Source: Planctomicrobium sp051466335
GTDB lineage: Bacteria; Planctomycetota; Planctomycetia; Planctomycetales; Planctomycetaceae
Direction of reading: 5' to 3'
Assembly: GCF_051466335.1 (NCBI RefSeq)
Contig: NZ_CP195793.1
Span: forward strand, 4,743,361-4,807,360
DNA length: 64,000 nucleotides
Shown here: piece after piece, positions 1-10,684 of the stretch
Layout of the letters: every line of letters starts with the position of its first letter
Numbering within the stretch: position 1 is the stretch's first letter
Position numbers and translations under genes: made by a program
The notes under the pieces: model-generated
The model's database searches: none
What the model was told of the DNA's origin: nothing
The model's input: only the letters and a program-made list of their open reading frames with translations

Positions 1-171
1 GACGATATCACTTTTTCAAGACATCGCCGCTGACTTTCGGGGTCTCGCCATTTGCGTAATGTGTGCGAACACAGCAGGGTTGCAGTGGTACCCACAGTTC
101 TTCGGAACCCTCCGCAACTAGCGATTATCCCGAACAATCCGGCATCAGGTGTCGCTGCGACCCTCTAGCTA

Positions 172-3100
172 TTACTTCGAAAGTGTGCTGGCAAACTCTT
201 TGAGGAAACTCTTCATCTCTTTCGCTTTCACATGATCTGCCGTGGTGATCTCGATACGAATCGCATCTTGACCACTTCGGTGCGGAAGAATTTCCCGACT
301 TGAGCCAAGACTGGCGATTTTCCCCAAGGCATACTGGCCAGTTTTTGTGTACAGCGACAGATAAATTCCGTCTCGACGTTTCGTTTGCAACTCGACAGCA
401 GTCTCCTTGGAACCTGTGTTTCGATAGGGAACAATTGTTTTGTTCGTCCAATCCGGTTCCAACATCGGAAAATTGGAATCGATCAGTTTGAAGAGTTCTT
501 CGAGGACTTCGACTTTCCAATCAACTCGTTTGGTTGAAGGAAATCCCTTTCGTGAAAGGTGCCACTTTTGACCGAGGACCTTCCAGGGACTGAGGTCTTC
601 AATCGACTGCCCGCTCTTTTCAACCTGCCCCAGATATGCCTTGGCAGCGGTCGTGATGAACTGACGGAATTGAGGCGTGTCGATCTCCTCTTTCCAGTGA
701 ACATCCAGAACAACCTCTTGAAATGGCCCCTTTTGCTGATTGACCCGGACGCGATCACTTCGATTGTAAATCTGCAACTCATCCAGCTCGTTGACCGACT
801 TCAATCGAATCTGTTTCTGCAAGGACATTTCCTCAAACGTCCCTTTAGGAACCCTGAAATACATCCGCAAAAGCCACTCGTCTCCGGTCAGTGCATGGAA
901 GAACCAGCCAGTGCCGGACTTCTTCTCAGCGGTCATTTCCACATGCGCCTGATCGTTCCAATTCGCAGGTTTGATTCCCTCGATCTTGCTGATCAGATCG
1001 ACAACGTAACTCAGCGCAGCTCCTTCCCACCGAACCGATTTCCCGTTGCGAGCAATCCGCTGTTCCGTGTGCCATTTTTTACCGTCGGTCTGCCACGGTG
1101 AAGCTGTCGACTTGCCGACGCTGGCGATATCGACATCTCCCTTTTTCTTCTTCGCTGCCTCAGCGACATTGAAGATTTCGAGCTCAGCACGCTCATCGTT
1201 TTCGAGAACTGGTTGCAGTAATTCGCCTGTCCAACTTCGGAAATGACTGGTCAGTTCCGAGTCTACTTGGCTCTTCTTACTGGCTTTCCTTTTCACCGGT
1301 TTGATTCCTGTCAGATATCGCTGCGACTGGGCGACAACATCTTCCGGAGTGCCGGTTGCTACAATCCACCCGCCACCGGTTCCTGCTTCTGGGCCCACAT
1401 CCACAATCCAGTCTGCGGTTTTAATCACATCGAGATTGTGTTCGATAACGACGGCTGTGTTTCCCTGTTCGACCAGACTATTGAGCACCTTGAGAAGTTT
1501 CGCGATGTCGTCAAAGTGGAGTCCCGTGGTCGGCTCATCCAGAAGATAGAGCGTTCGCCCAGCATTCGGCTTTGCTAGTTCCGCAGCAAGTTTCACTCGC
1601 TGCGCTTCCCCGCCGCTGAGCGTTATTGCAGATTGTCCGAGTGTTAAATAATCGAGGCCAATCGCAGCGAGAGTCGCGAGCGGAGCCCGGATTTTGGGGA
1701 TGTTTTCGAAGACTTCGAGAGCCTTGCCGATGGAAAGATTCAGCAGGTCAGCAATCGAATGCCCCTTGTACTTGACCTGCAGCGTCTCCTGATTATATCG
1801 CTGCCCGTGGCATGTGTCGCACTCCACCCAGACATCCGGAAGGAAGTGCATTTCAATCTTTTTCTGCCCCATCCCTTCGCAATCTTCGCAACGTCCGCCC
1901 GCCCGATTGAAGCTGAATCGCCCCGGCTTGAATCCGCGTACTTTGGACTCAGGGAGCTTGCTAAACAGTTCACGAATCGGATCGAACACCCCTGTGTATG
2001 TTGCGGGATTTGATGCGGGTGTCGCACCAAGTGGTGCCTGATCAACGGCGATCACCCTGCTGATTTGATCGGCCCCTGACATGGAGTCATAAGGACCAGG
2101 AATTTCTCCCTGCTTCCGTAGATGACGAATCACCGCTCGCGCCAGAGTTTCCTGAATCAGCGAACTCTTCCCCGATCCAGACAACCCCGTCACGCAGGTC
2201 AACGCTCCCAATGGAATTCGAAGATCCACATCTCTCAGGTTGTTTTGTCTGCAGCCAGTCAGTTCCAGCCATGCCCCACCGGGAGGCTCACCATAAGCTT
2301 CTTTGACGAGGCTCAAATCGTCGATTGGAGGTGCCTTGTCGACGAGTTGCTGCATCCGGCGACGAATCGGAACGGGAATCGATTTCTGACCTGAGAGATA
2401 AGCTGCCGTGAGAGAATCTTTGGGATCGCGGATTAAATCACGAGACGATCCCTCGGCTGTTACGGTTCCCCCGAACCGCCCCGATCCAGGACCGAAATCG
2501 TACAGGCGATCGGCCGCCTCGAGGACCTCTCGATCATGCTCCACCAGCACAACTGTGTTTCCAAGGTCGCGCAGTTTTTCGAGTGCTTGAACCAGCTTGC
2601 CATTATCACGTGGGTGCAGGCCGATTGTTGGTTCATCCAGAACGTAAAGGACACCTGTCAGCGCGCGGCCAATTTGTCCCGCGAGCCGAATTCGCTGGGA
2701 TTCTCCGCCCGATAATGTCGGCATGCCGCGATTAAGAGTCAGATAATGTAATCCCACTTCAACCAAAAACGACAACCTGTGAATCGCTTCATTGAGGAGG
2801 TCGCCCGCGATTTTCTTTTGTTCTTTATCGAGCTTGATCTGTTTGAGAAATTCCAGCACTTCGACCAGCGGCAATGAACACAATCCGGGGAGAGTCTGCT
2901 CGTGGAGTCTCACAGCAGCAGCGTCATCGCGAATCCGTTCCCCATGACAGACTGAGCAGGGGCGTTCGCCCACCAGATCCTGCAATCTCTGTCGGTATGG
3001 ATACGAGACTCGAGACGCTTCCTCAATCGCGGGATAGATCCCCTTGTACTGCATTGCAATGGGATGTTTAAACCCGGGCAGCGTCACTTGAAACTGCTGT

Positions 3101-3399
3101 GAGCCTGTTCCCTGCAACACTAAACGCTGCTGGCGCGGTGCCAGCTTATACCACGGCAGGTCGAGCGGCAGATCAAGGTCTCTTCCCATCACCTCAATCA
3201 ATGCGGAGAACACGGGAGAACTTGCAGGGCGCGGCCAGGCGGCCACCGCACCTTCTCGCAATGTGAGATTCGGGTTGGCCACGATGACACTTTGATTCGT
3301 ACCAACCTCAGTCCCCAACCCCTCACAAGCCGGGCACCACCCGAGGGGGCTGTTGAACGAAAAGTTCTGCGGCGTCAGTTCTTCAAAGCTGCGTGACAT
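172..3399 (-). pseudogene. uvrA: UvrA excinuclease subunit A, 5'-truncated, with C-terminal repeat extension
   Basis: UvrA is the damage-sensing ABC ATPase of nucleotide excision repair. This 1,075-residue reading frame has the rear of NBD1 (signature LSGGESQR at 229-236, Walker B LYVLDEPT at 251-258) and a complete NBD2: Walker A GLSGSGKSS at 405-413, zinc module CEDC...CDTC near 504-530, signature LSGGEAQR at 594-601 and DEPTTGLH. Homology starts abruptly at residue 3. The first ~260 residues of a normal UvrA are missing, including the NBD1 Walker A and the first CxxC of the first zinc finger (the second, CPAC, remains at 22-25). The frame is open back to a stop at 3481-3483, but those residues do not look like UvrA and hold no other ATG/GTG/TTG start. 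After NBD2 a ~375-residue extension contains two copies of a domain beginning SPWxxxGxKWH (about 767-936 and 937-1075). PVC-group bacteria can carry tandem giant UvrA proteins, so this may be the rear part of one. Probably not an active excinuclease subunit alone. Confidence 0.85.
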
Positions 3400-3490
3400 A
3401 AAGAAAACTGTTCGCTCTTCTCGGTGAAAGGGTGCAAGATCTCCAACCAGAAGTTTAACAACGTGTGAACAGACGGACAGTCACGAACCA
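3400..3490. other. Probable deletion/rearrangement junction between two 5'-truncated genes
   Basis: This 91-bp gap separates the divergent uvrA and Fic-like frames, and both proteins lack their N-terminal halves on the side facing it. The uvrA frame stays open to 3481 but encodes residues unrelated to UvrA. The Fic frame likewise begins with about 70 unrelated residues. One deletion that removed the 5' ends of two head-to-head genes explains this economically. No inverted repeats or target duplications typical of an insertion sequence are visible. Seen: two truncations facing each other. Inferred: one event. Confidence 0.55.
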
Positions 3491-3994
3491 ATGAAACGAA
3501 TCCCACGTCGACCAGCGGTTCAATTCAATCAACCGTCAAGGATGCTTGCCCCACACCGCTACGACGAACTCAATTCCTCTCACCACGACCCCAATGTTCG
3601 TAACACACTATGCAATAGAACCTTACACACAACACAGACCACTCAACAAGACACCAATGACAAACTGACCATTCCACTTTGGTATTTTGAAGAGAAAATG
3701 CCAAAGTGGAGCATTCACGCGGTGCAACGCTGCCGTCAGTTCAGACAACTCCGAGAAGATTACCTGCGAAGAGTGACGAACCCGACAGCCCGGACACATC
3801 CACTCATTGAAAGTCTCTTCAGGTCCCCGATGGTCAGTATCACCAAGGCTGCCCGCGACTTCGAAGTCTCATACAAAACAGTCCAAAGGGAACTCGACAA
3901 GTTGGTACAGATCGAAATTCTCCAGGAAACCCCCAACTGGTACCCCAAAGTGTATGTCGCCCATGAAGTTCTCTCGATCGCCTTCGGGAATTGA
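3491..3994 (+). pseudogene. Fic-family protein remnant: C-terminal winged helix only
   Basis: The last ~95 of 167 residues resemble the C-terminal tail of Fic/DOC-family AMP-transferases. A helix with LREDY is followed by a winged helix-turn-helix (HPLIESLFRSP, then VSYKTVQRELDKLV) and a final strand PKVYVAHEVLSIA. The catalytic Fic core with its HPFxxGNGR motif is absent. The first ~70 residues are low-complexity, rich in Thr, Asn, His and Gln, and match nothing I recognise; they look like translated non-coding DNA. No ribosome binding site precedes the ATG. I read this as the 3' end of a fic gene whose 5' end was lost in the event that truncated the neighbouring uvrA. A standalone small HTH regulator is the alternative. 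HrpA follows 92 bp downstream in the same direction. Confidence 0.6.
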
Positions 3995-4086
3995 TCGACT
4001 TCCTCACAACACGTCATCGGTCAGCGAAACGTGATTCATGTGAACCTGTTTTCTTCTGAGTGCGTCCCCTCTAAACTGGGGATCCA

Positions 4087-7000
4087 ATGACAGAACCACA
4101 GCCGCTATCTCTGGAGGAACTTGCCGCCCGCATTGAAAAGACGATGCTTACGGATCGTCACCGGCTGCGCAAGTCCTATTCGAGCATTCTGCACTTCAAA
4201 AAGCAGAACAAACCTTTCGACAAAAGTTTGGAAAAGCTGACGGGCGACCTAGATCGGTCGCACCAGCGGTATCTAAGACGCGCCGAGTCCATTCCTAAGC
4301 TGAAATACGACGATCAGCTTCCGATTTCTGCTCGCAAACAGGAAATCATCGACGCTGTCCAGAAGCATCAGGTCATTGTGGTTTGTGGAGAAACCGGGTC
4401 TGGAAAATCAACGCAACTCCCCAAGATCCTGCTGGAAGCTGGACGTGGCATTGCCGGGATGATTGGACATACTCAGCCACGTCGAATTGCAGCCCGAAGT
4501 GTTGCTGATCGAGTCGCTGAAGAACTGGAATCCCGAGTCGGCGATCAGGTCGCGTTCAAGATTCGATTCACGGATACGAGTTCGCAGAAAACGCTCATCA
4601 AGTTAATGACAGACGGGATCCTGCTGGCGGAAACTCAGTCAGACCGATTTCTCAATCAGTACGACACCATCATTATCGATGAAGCCCACGAGCGGTCGCT
4701 GAACATCGATTTTCTGATTGGCTACATCAAGCGAATTCTTCCAAGTCGTCCAGAACTCCGGGTGATTATCACCTCAGCAACGATCGATGCCACTCGTTTT
4801 GCGACATTCTTCGGAACGGAAGAACGCCCTGCGCCTGTGCTGGAAGTCTCCGGGCGCACATACCCGGTTGAGATACGATATCGCCCTCCTGTTGTTGATG
4901 AAGAAGAAGGGGACAGCGAGGTCGACTGGCAACGGGCTGCTGCCGATGCCTGTGAAGAACTGATCATTGAAGGACCGGGAGACATTCTCGTCTTCATGCC
5001 GACCGAACGGGACATCCGGGAAACCGCCCGAGTCCTTGAAGGTCGCAAATTAAGCAGCAAGAGCGAACCGATCGAGATACTGCCGCTCTTCGGCAGGCTT
5101 TCCGAAAAAGAACAACATCGAGTTTTCGAGAAGCATCATGGACGTCGCATTGTGATTGCGACCAACGTGGCCGAATCATCATTGACGGTCCCGGGAATTG
5201 TCTACGTTGTCGACCCCGGAACTGCTCGGATCAGCAGATTCTCCGCTGCGTCACAGGTCCAGAGACTTCCGGTAGAATCCATCTCGCAGGCGAGCGCCAA
5301 TCAACGGGCAGGGCGGTGCGGTCGTATCTGCCCGGGAATCTGCGTTCGACTCTATTCCGCCGAAGATTTCACATCTCGCGATGCATACACTCCGCCGGAA
5401 ATTCAACGCACGAATCTGGCGTCTGTGCTGCTGCAGATGAAAGCCCTGAATCTCGGGAGCATCGAAGATTTCCCGTTTCTCGAACCGCCTAGCCCTGCTG
5501 CGATTCGTTCCGGATTAAAAACGCTATTCGAATTGAACGCTGTCGACGAAAACGAGCAGCTCACCCCCTTCGGGAATTCGATGGCGAAGCTGCCCGTCGA
5601 TCCGCGGATCGGTCGAATGATTCTGGCCGCTGAAGAAGAACAGTCGTTGGAAGAGTTGCTGATCATCGCGTCAGCACTGGAACAGCGGGATCCTCGAGAT
5701 CGTCCGTTGGACAAACAGCAGGCTGCCGACTCAGCCCACCAGAAATTCAAACACGAACGCTCTGATTTCCTCTCGCTTCTAAAACTCTGGGACTTCTACA
5801 CAGAGTTGGAAGAGAAGTTGTCCGGAAGCAAGCTTCGCAAAGCCTGTCTGCAGAATTTCCTCTCTTTCAACCGAATGAGAGAATGGAAAGAACTGCATCG
5901 CCAGCTTCGCGAAATCGCGATCGATCACAACATCAAACCGACTCCTCGCAGAAATAACGAGGACTCGATTCACCGGGCAATTCTCACGGGTGTGCTTTCA
6001 AACATTGCACTGCGAAGTGAGACACATGAGTACACTGGATCAGGCGGGCAAAAGCTGTTTCTGTGGCCCGGCTCTGTGGCATTCGCCGGGAAGCCGAAAT
6101 GGATCATGGCGGGAGAACTCGTAGAAACGACCCGTCGATTCGCACGCATGGTCGCCCCGATTCAGCCGCAATGGGTCGAACGAATCGCTGCACATCTCAT
6201 CAAGCGCAACTACAGCGAACCGTACTGGGACTCCAAGAGTTCTGCTGTCAAAGCCTTTGAGAAGATCCTGCTGTTCGGTCTGCCGATCGTCGCCCGAAGA
6301 GAGTGCCGTTACGGCAATATCGATCCGAAATTCAGTCGGGAAATGTTCATTCAGCGTGCTCTGGTCGAGGGAGACTTCGAAACTCCGGGGCAGTTCTACA
6401 AGCACAACGCGGCGCTGAAAGAAGAAATTAAAGACTGGCAGGCCAAGCTGCGTCAGGGAGCGCACTTCGTCGGAGACGACGCGGAATTCGACTTCTATGA
6501 CAAGCGGATCCCCGCTGAAGTTTTCGATGGCCCGCTCTTCGAGAAATGGCGGAAGCAAGTCGAAGTGCATCATCCAAAACTGTTGTGGATGAGTCGTGAA
6601 GACTTGCTGGTCGATGACGACGCTGCACCGCGACAAGCAGCGTTTCCGGATCAACTCAAAATCGGCACGATGCGAGTTCCCCTCGAGTACCACCTCGAAC
6701 CGGGAGCCGAGGATGATGGCGTCACGCTCGTTGTCCCGCCAGAGGGTTTAAATCAGCTCTCTGCCGAGAACCTCGGTTGGCTCGTCCCGGGTTTATTGGA
6801 AGAGAAAATCACAGCGTTAATAAAAACGCTCCCCAAGAACCTGCGAATTCTCTTCGTTCCAGTTCCAGAAACCGCTGCAGAGATCACGAGAACGCTGGAA
6901 TATGGAAAAGGGGACCTACTCACAAAACTCGCTGAGATTCTGCGTCAACGTTCAGGTGAACACGTTCCTGTCGACGCATTTGAGCCGTCTCGATTGCCAG

Positions 7001-8004
7001 AACATCTGAAGTTCAATGTGCGTGTCGTGAACGACAAGGGTGAAACGCTCGCGTCAGGTCGCAACATCGTCGAGTTAAAGGCGAAGACCAGCGAGAAGAG
7101 TTCCGAAGCCATTCAGCAGGTGAACGATCAACGTTGGCAACGAGATCAGATCACGAACTGGAACTTCGGGAGTCTGCCCGAGCAAGTTCAACTGAACCGC
7201 AATGGGATCACGGTTGTTGCGTTTCCAATGCTTGTGCTCAATGATCAAGGGATTTCACTCCGGCTCGCCGATACGCGACAGGCTGCCGTCGCGGCTACGC
7301 GTCGGGCGCTCGTCAAGTTGTTCCTCCTCAGCGATGAAAAGAAGATCGCTGAGCAAGTCAAAAACTTGCCGAAGATCGATAACCTGTCCATGCAGGCGAT
7401 GTCGCTCTCAGACGGCAAATTCTTCCGCCATCATCTCGCCTGGAGAATCGCAGAGGCAGCACTCTTCCGCAATGACACGTTTCCTCGCGATGAAAACGAA
7501 TGGAACGCAAAGCTGAAACAGGCACGTGGGCTCATTTCCATTGCATCGCAGGACTTGATCGCGGTTCTCGGACCGATGTTCACGGAACTGAGTCACGTCC
7601 GTAAGCTCATCACGAAGCAACATCCTCCTGCACTATCGCCACTGATCAATGAGTTGAAGCAACAATATCAGGAACTGACGGCGCCGGGATTCCTCGCAAA
7701 TGTCCCGTTGATGTGGCTGCAACACTACCCCCGTTACCTGCAAGGGATGGGGCATCGATTCGAGAAAGCAACGGCTGGAGGATTCCAAAAAGACCGCAAA
7801 TTGTCGGAACAGGTGGCCCCGCATTGGCGGAGAACCGTGCAGGCGCGTGAACATCTTGGTGACACGTGGATGTCGCACCCGCAGCTAGTGCTCTTCCGAT
7901 TTCTCATCGAGGAATTCAGGGTCTCGCTGTTTGCACAACACCTGCGAACATCCGTCAGTGTGTCTGAAAAACGTCTTAACGAACTCTGGAAAGAAATCTC
8001 TTAA
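4087..8004 (+). CDS. hrpA: HrpA-type DEAH-box ATP-dependent RNA helicase
   Basis: A 1,305-residue DEAH-box helicase, essentially the length of E. coli HrpA (about 1,300). HrpA helicases act on RNA in the cytoplasm, and E. coli HrpA has been linked to mRNA processing and translation. Visible motifs: Walker A GETGSGKST at 101-109, motif II DEAH at 198-201, motif III SAT in ITSATIDATRFA, motif VI QRAGRCGR, then the ratchet/OB region and a long C-terminal DUF3418-like region that separates HrpA from HrpB. The start is the ATG at 4087; I see no better upstream start. All key motifs are intact. The gene stands alone: the Fic remnant lies upstream, and a minus-strand P-type ATPase converges on it with a 76-bp gap that has no clear terminator. 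Confidence 0.95.
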   Translation: MTEPQPLSLEELAARIEKTMLTDRHRLRKSYSSILHFKKQNKPFDKSLEKLTGDLDRSHQRYLRRAESIPKLKYDDQLPISARKQEIIDAVQKHQVIVVCGETGSGKSTQLPKILLEAGRGIAGMIGHTQPRRIAARSVADRVAEELESRVGDQVAFKIRFTDTSSQKTLIKLMTDGILLAETQSDRFLNQYDTIIIDEAHERSLNIDFLIGYIKRILPSRPELRVIITSATIDATRFATFFGTEERPAPVLEVSGRTYPVEIRYRPPVVDEEEGDSEVDWQRAAADACEELIIEGPGDILVFMPTERDIRETARVLEGRKLSSKSEPIEILPLFGRLSEKEQHRVFEKHHGRRIVIATNVAESSLTVPGIVYVVDPGTARISRFSAASQVQRLPVESISQASANQRAGRCGRICPGICVRLYSAEDFTSRDAYTPPEIQRTNLASVLLQMKALNLGSIEDFPFLEPPSPAAIRSGLKTLFELNAVDENEQLTPFGNSMAKLPVDPRIGRMILAAEEEQSLEELLIIASALEQRDPRDRPLDKQQAADSAHQKFKHERSDFLSLLKLWDFYTELEEKLSGSKLRKACLQNFLSFNRMREWKELHRQLREIAIDHNIKPTPRRNNEDSIHRAILTGVLSNIALRSETHEYTGSGGQKLFLWPGSVAFAGKPKWIMAGELVETTRRFARMVAPIQPQWVERIAAHLIKRNYSEPYWDSKSSAVKAFEKILLFGLPIVARRECRYGNIDPKFSREMFIQRALVEGDFETPGQFYKHNAALKEEIKDWQAKLRQGAHFVGDDAEFDFYDKRIPAEVFDGPLFEKWRKQVEVHHPKLLWMSREDLLVDDDAAPRQAAFPDQLKIGTMRVPLEYHLEPGAEDDGVTLVVPPEGLNQLSAENLGWLVPGLLEEKITALIKTLPKNLRILFVPVPETAAEITRTLEYGKGDLLTKLAEILRQRSGEHVPVDAFEPSRLPEHLKFNVRVVNDKGETLASGRNIVELKAKTSEKSSEAIQQVNDQRWQRDQITNWNFGSLPEQVQLNRNGITVVAFPMLVLNDQGISLRLADTRQAAVAATRRALVKLFLLSDEKKIAEQVKNLPKIDNLSMQAMSLSDGKFFRHHLAWRIAEAALFRNDTFPRDENEWNAKLKQARGLISIASQDLIAVLGPMFTELSHVRKLITKQHPPALSPLINELKQQYQELTAPGFLANVPLMWLQHYPRYLQGMGHRFEKATAGGFQKDRKLSEQVAPHWRRTVQAREHLGDTWMSHPQLVLFRFLIEEFRVSLFAQHLRTSVSVSEKRLNELWKEIS

Positions 8005-8080
8005 TATGGCGGAGGGTTCCAGTAGGAATCCGACCCCGGCACCCTGCGTCTGCTGACGTCGATCATACTTCGACTCCAGC

Positions 8081-10552
8081 TTACAACGCAGATCTGCGCA
8101 GTCGAAGTGCGTTGGCGATCACCGAAACTGAACTCAGACTCATGGCGGCGGCAGCCCACATCGGGTTGATCAAAATGCCAAACAGCGGGTAAAGGACGCC
8201 GGCGGCAACTGGAATTCCGATGACGTTGTAAGCAAATGCGAAGACAAGATTCTGACGAATATTCTTCATCGTCGTACGGCTCAAGCGAATCGCTTTGTCG
8301 ACTCCTCGAAGGTCGCCGTTCAAAAGCGTAACTGAAGCGGTTTCCATCGCCACATCGGTCCCGGTTCCCATCGCGATTCCAATGTCGGCGATCGCCAGGG
8401 CAGGAGAATCGTTAATCCCATCACCTGCCATAGCAACTGCCGAACCCGACGACTTCATCTCCTCAATCCGACGAAGCTTTTCCTGTGGGGACAGCCCTGC
8501 ATGTACCCTGTCAATTTGAAGATTCTTTGCGACCGCCTGAGCAGTCACCGCGTGATCTCCCGTGAGCATCACGACTTTGAGCCCAGTCTGGTGCAGTCCT
8601 CGAATAGCATCGGGAGTCGAGGCCTTAATTGGGTCCTGAATGGCTAATATGCCGGCGAGGTGTTGATCCACTGCGACGAGTACGACAGAAGCTCCTGATT
8701 CCCTCATCGCCAACGCCTGCGAAGCGACTTGATCGAATGCTGCTCCGGATTGTGACTTCAAAAATTCCGCAGTTCCAATCGAGATTCTTTTCCCTGCCAC
8801 GCGGCCGGAGACACCACCTCCGGTCACGGTCGCGAAGTGATCACAAGAAGGGATCTGAATTCCTCGCCCTTCCGCTGCTTGGACAATTGCGTGAGCAATT
8901 GGATGCTCGCTGAACCGTTCGATCGCTGCCGCAAGCCGCAGAATTTCTTCTTCTGAATGGCCACCAAGTGGGACGATTTGAGTCACTGACGGCTTACCCA
9001 CAGTCAGCGTCCCGGTCTTATCGACGGCAATTGTGTCGACCAATTCGAGTCGTTCGAGCGCCGCTGCATCTTTCACCAGCACCCCTTCTTTCGCCCCGCG
9101 TCCAACTCCAACCATGATCGACATGGGAGTCGCCAGCCCCAGAGCACAAGGACACGCGATGATCAACACGGAAACGGCGCTGACAAACGCGTAAGCCATT
9201 CGGGAATCAGCAGGTCCCCAGACCATCCATGCAACGAATGTCAGTGCACTGATCAGCATCACGGCAGGAACAAAGATCCGGGCGACAGAATCTGCCAAGC
9301 GTTGAATTGGTGCCCGACTTCGCTGGGCTTCCCCAACCAGTTCGATGATCTGAGACAACGTCGTGTCAGTGCCGACCCGTTCCGCTCGAATATCGAGGGA
9401 GCCGTCCTGATTCACCGTACCGCCGACGACCGAATCTCCGACGTCTTTACTGACTGGATTCGGCTCACCCGTCAGCATCGATTCATCGACAAAACTATTC
9501 CCACGTACAACGATTCCGTCGATGGGAATGCGGTCCCCTGGAACTACACGAAGGATGTCCCCCAACCGGATATCGTCAACACTGATTTCTTCTACATCGT
9601 CATTTCGCAAACGCCGCGCAGTCGCTGGCACGAGCGAAAGAAGTTCCCGGATCGCTCCTCCCGTTCTCTTCCTTGCAAGAAGTTCCAACACCTGCCCGAG
9701 AATCACCAGTGTGATGATCATGGCAGCGGCTTCAAAATAGAGTGGAACTGATCCGTGTTGATAAAACGCGGACGGGATTACCGAAGGAAACACGACAGCA
9801 ACCACGCTGAAGAGATACGCTGCCGCTGCCCCGACGCCGATCAGGGAGAACATATTCAGATTGCCGGTCCGGAATGACTGGACTGCCCGTTCGAAAAACG
9901 GCCATCCGCCCCAGACGACGACCGGCGTTGCCAGCAGGAGTTGAAGAGATCCGAAATAAGACGTCGTCAACTTGTGTTCGAGATGAAGTCCTGCCATCGG
10001 TGCCATGCTCAAGACAAACAACGGCACCATAAATATCCCGGAGATGACTAATCTCAGGGTCATCGACTTCCATTCCGGGTCGACCTCTTCTTCAATCGCG
10101 ACAGTCTTCGCTTCAAGCGCCATTCCGCATTTAGGACAGGTTCCGGGAGTCGATTGCTCCACTTCAGGATGCATCGGGCAGATGTAAACAACTTGCCGCT
10201 CTGCCCTCATTGTCGCGGGATTGCGTTCCAGAGCCATTCCGCAAATCGGGCAAGCAGCAGGGACGTCGCTCTCCGCCTCAGGGCACATCGGGCAGATGTA
10301 CTTGGCTTTCGATTTCTTGCGAGGTACGCCAGCTTTGGCACCATCGCCATGACAGCAACTGTGCTCTTCAACTCGCTGTTGAGGGAATCCCAGCTGAACA
10401 AGGCCGTCGTTCATGTAGACGGGCGAAGAATCACGAGACAGGAATTTCGCACGGCAACTCGGACAGCAGAAGTAGTATGTCTGACCGTCGCGCTCCCCTG
10501 AGATGGCATTGGATTCATCAACAGTCATTCCGCAGATCGGGTCGATCGCCAT
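8081..10552 (-). CDS. copA: Copper-translocating P1B-type ATPase with N-terminal YHS and two HMBD modules
   Basis: Probable Cu(I)-exporting P1B ATPase of the inner membrane, 823 residues from the ATG at 10552; the longer frame needs a TTG at 10624 and adds residues unlike the family. In place of the usual ferredoxin-like CxxC domains, the N-terminus carries a YHS domain (DPICGM at 4-9, CCPSC near 29-33) and two heavy-metal-binding modules (YICPMCPE..CPICGM and YICPMHPE..CPKCGM). The first module has Cys where the usual CPMHP has His. The ATPase core shows TGEP in the actuator loop, the transmembrane metal site CPC at 467-469, the phosphorylated Asp in DKTGT at 511, SEHP and GDGIND. Metal choice is inferred from the CPC motif and the family. 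No metal-responsive regulator is adjacent. The gene lies 132 bp beyond the tlpA-like gene on the same strand, separated from it by a terminator. Confidence 0.9.
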   Translation of the reverse strand: MAIDPICGMTVDESNAISGERDGQTYYFCCPSCRAKFLSRDSSPVYMNDGLVQLGFPQQRVEEHSCCHGDGAKAGVPRKKSKAKYICPMCPEAESDVPAACPICGMALERNPATMRAERQVVYICPMHPEVEQSTPGTCPKCGMALEAKTVAIEEEVDPEWKSMTLRLVISGIFMVPLFVLSMAPMAGLHLEHKLTTSYFGSLQLLLATPVVVWGGWPFFERAVQSFRTGNLNMFSLIGVGAAAAYLFSVVAVVFPSVIPSAFYQHGSVPLYFEAAAMIITLVILGQVLELLARKRTGGAIRELLSLVPATARRLRNDDVEEISVDDIRLGDILRVVPGDRIPIDGIVVRGNSFVDESMLTGEPNPVSKDVGDSVVGGTVNQDGSLDIRAERVGTDTTLSQIIELVGEAQRSRAPIQRLADSVARIFVPAVMLISALTFVAWMVWGPADSRMAYAFVSAVSVLIIACPCALGLATPMSIMVGVGRGAKEGVLVKDAAALERLELVDTIAVDKTGTLTVGKPSVTQIVPLGGHSEEEILRLAAAIERFSEHPIAHAIVQAAEGRGIQIPSCDHFATVTGGGVSGRVAGKRISIGTAEFLKSQSGAAFDQVASQALAMRESGASVVLVAVDQHLAGILAIQDPIKASTPDAIRGLHQTGLKVVMLTGDHAVTAQAVAKNLQIDRVHAGLSPQEKLRRIEEMKSSGSAVAMAGDGINDSPALAIADIGIAMGTGTDVAMETASVTLLNGDLRGVDKAIRLSRTTMKNIRQNLVFAFAYNVIGIPVAAGVLYPLFGILINPMWAAAAMSLSSVSVIANALRLRRSAL

Positions 10553-10621
10553 ATTCAATCCAATTTCGATGGCACGCTGACAGGTTTGTGGAACTATTAT
10601 TCGCAGCGAACCCGAGCAGGA

Positions 10622-10658
10622 CAAAAAAAAATACCGGGGGTGTTGAAGCCCCCGGTAT
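10622..10658 (-). terminator. Rho-independent terminator of the tlpA-like gene
   Basis: A perfect 10-bp stem (ATACCGGGGG at 10631-10640 with CCCCCGGTAT at 10649-10658) encloses an 8-nt loop. On the minus strand it is followed by a run of nine T (A-run 10622-10630 on the plus strand). It lies 27 bp beyond the stop of the minus-strand thioredoxin gene and upstream of copA, so copA needs its own promoter or read-through. Confidence 0.9.
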
Positions 10659-10684
10659 TCTCAATGAATCGTCTTCAGAAAAGA

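Noticed and set aside
1..171. Possible gene at the left edge
   Set aside because: No frame with a domain or ribosome binding site; it appears to be the region beyond the uvrA stop codon.
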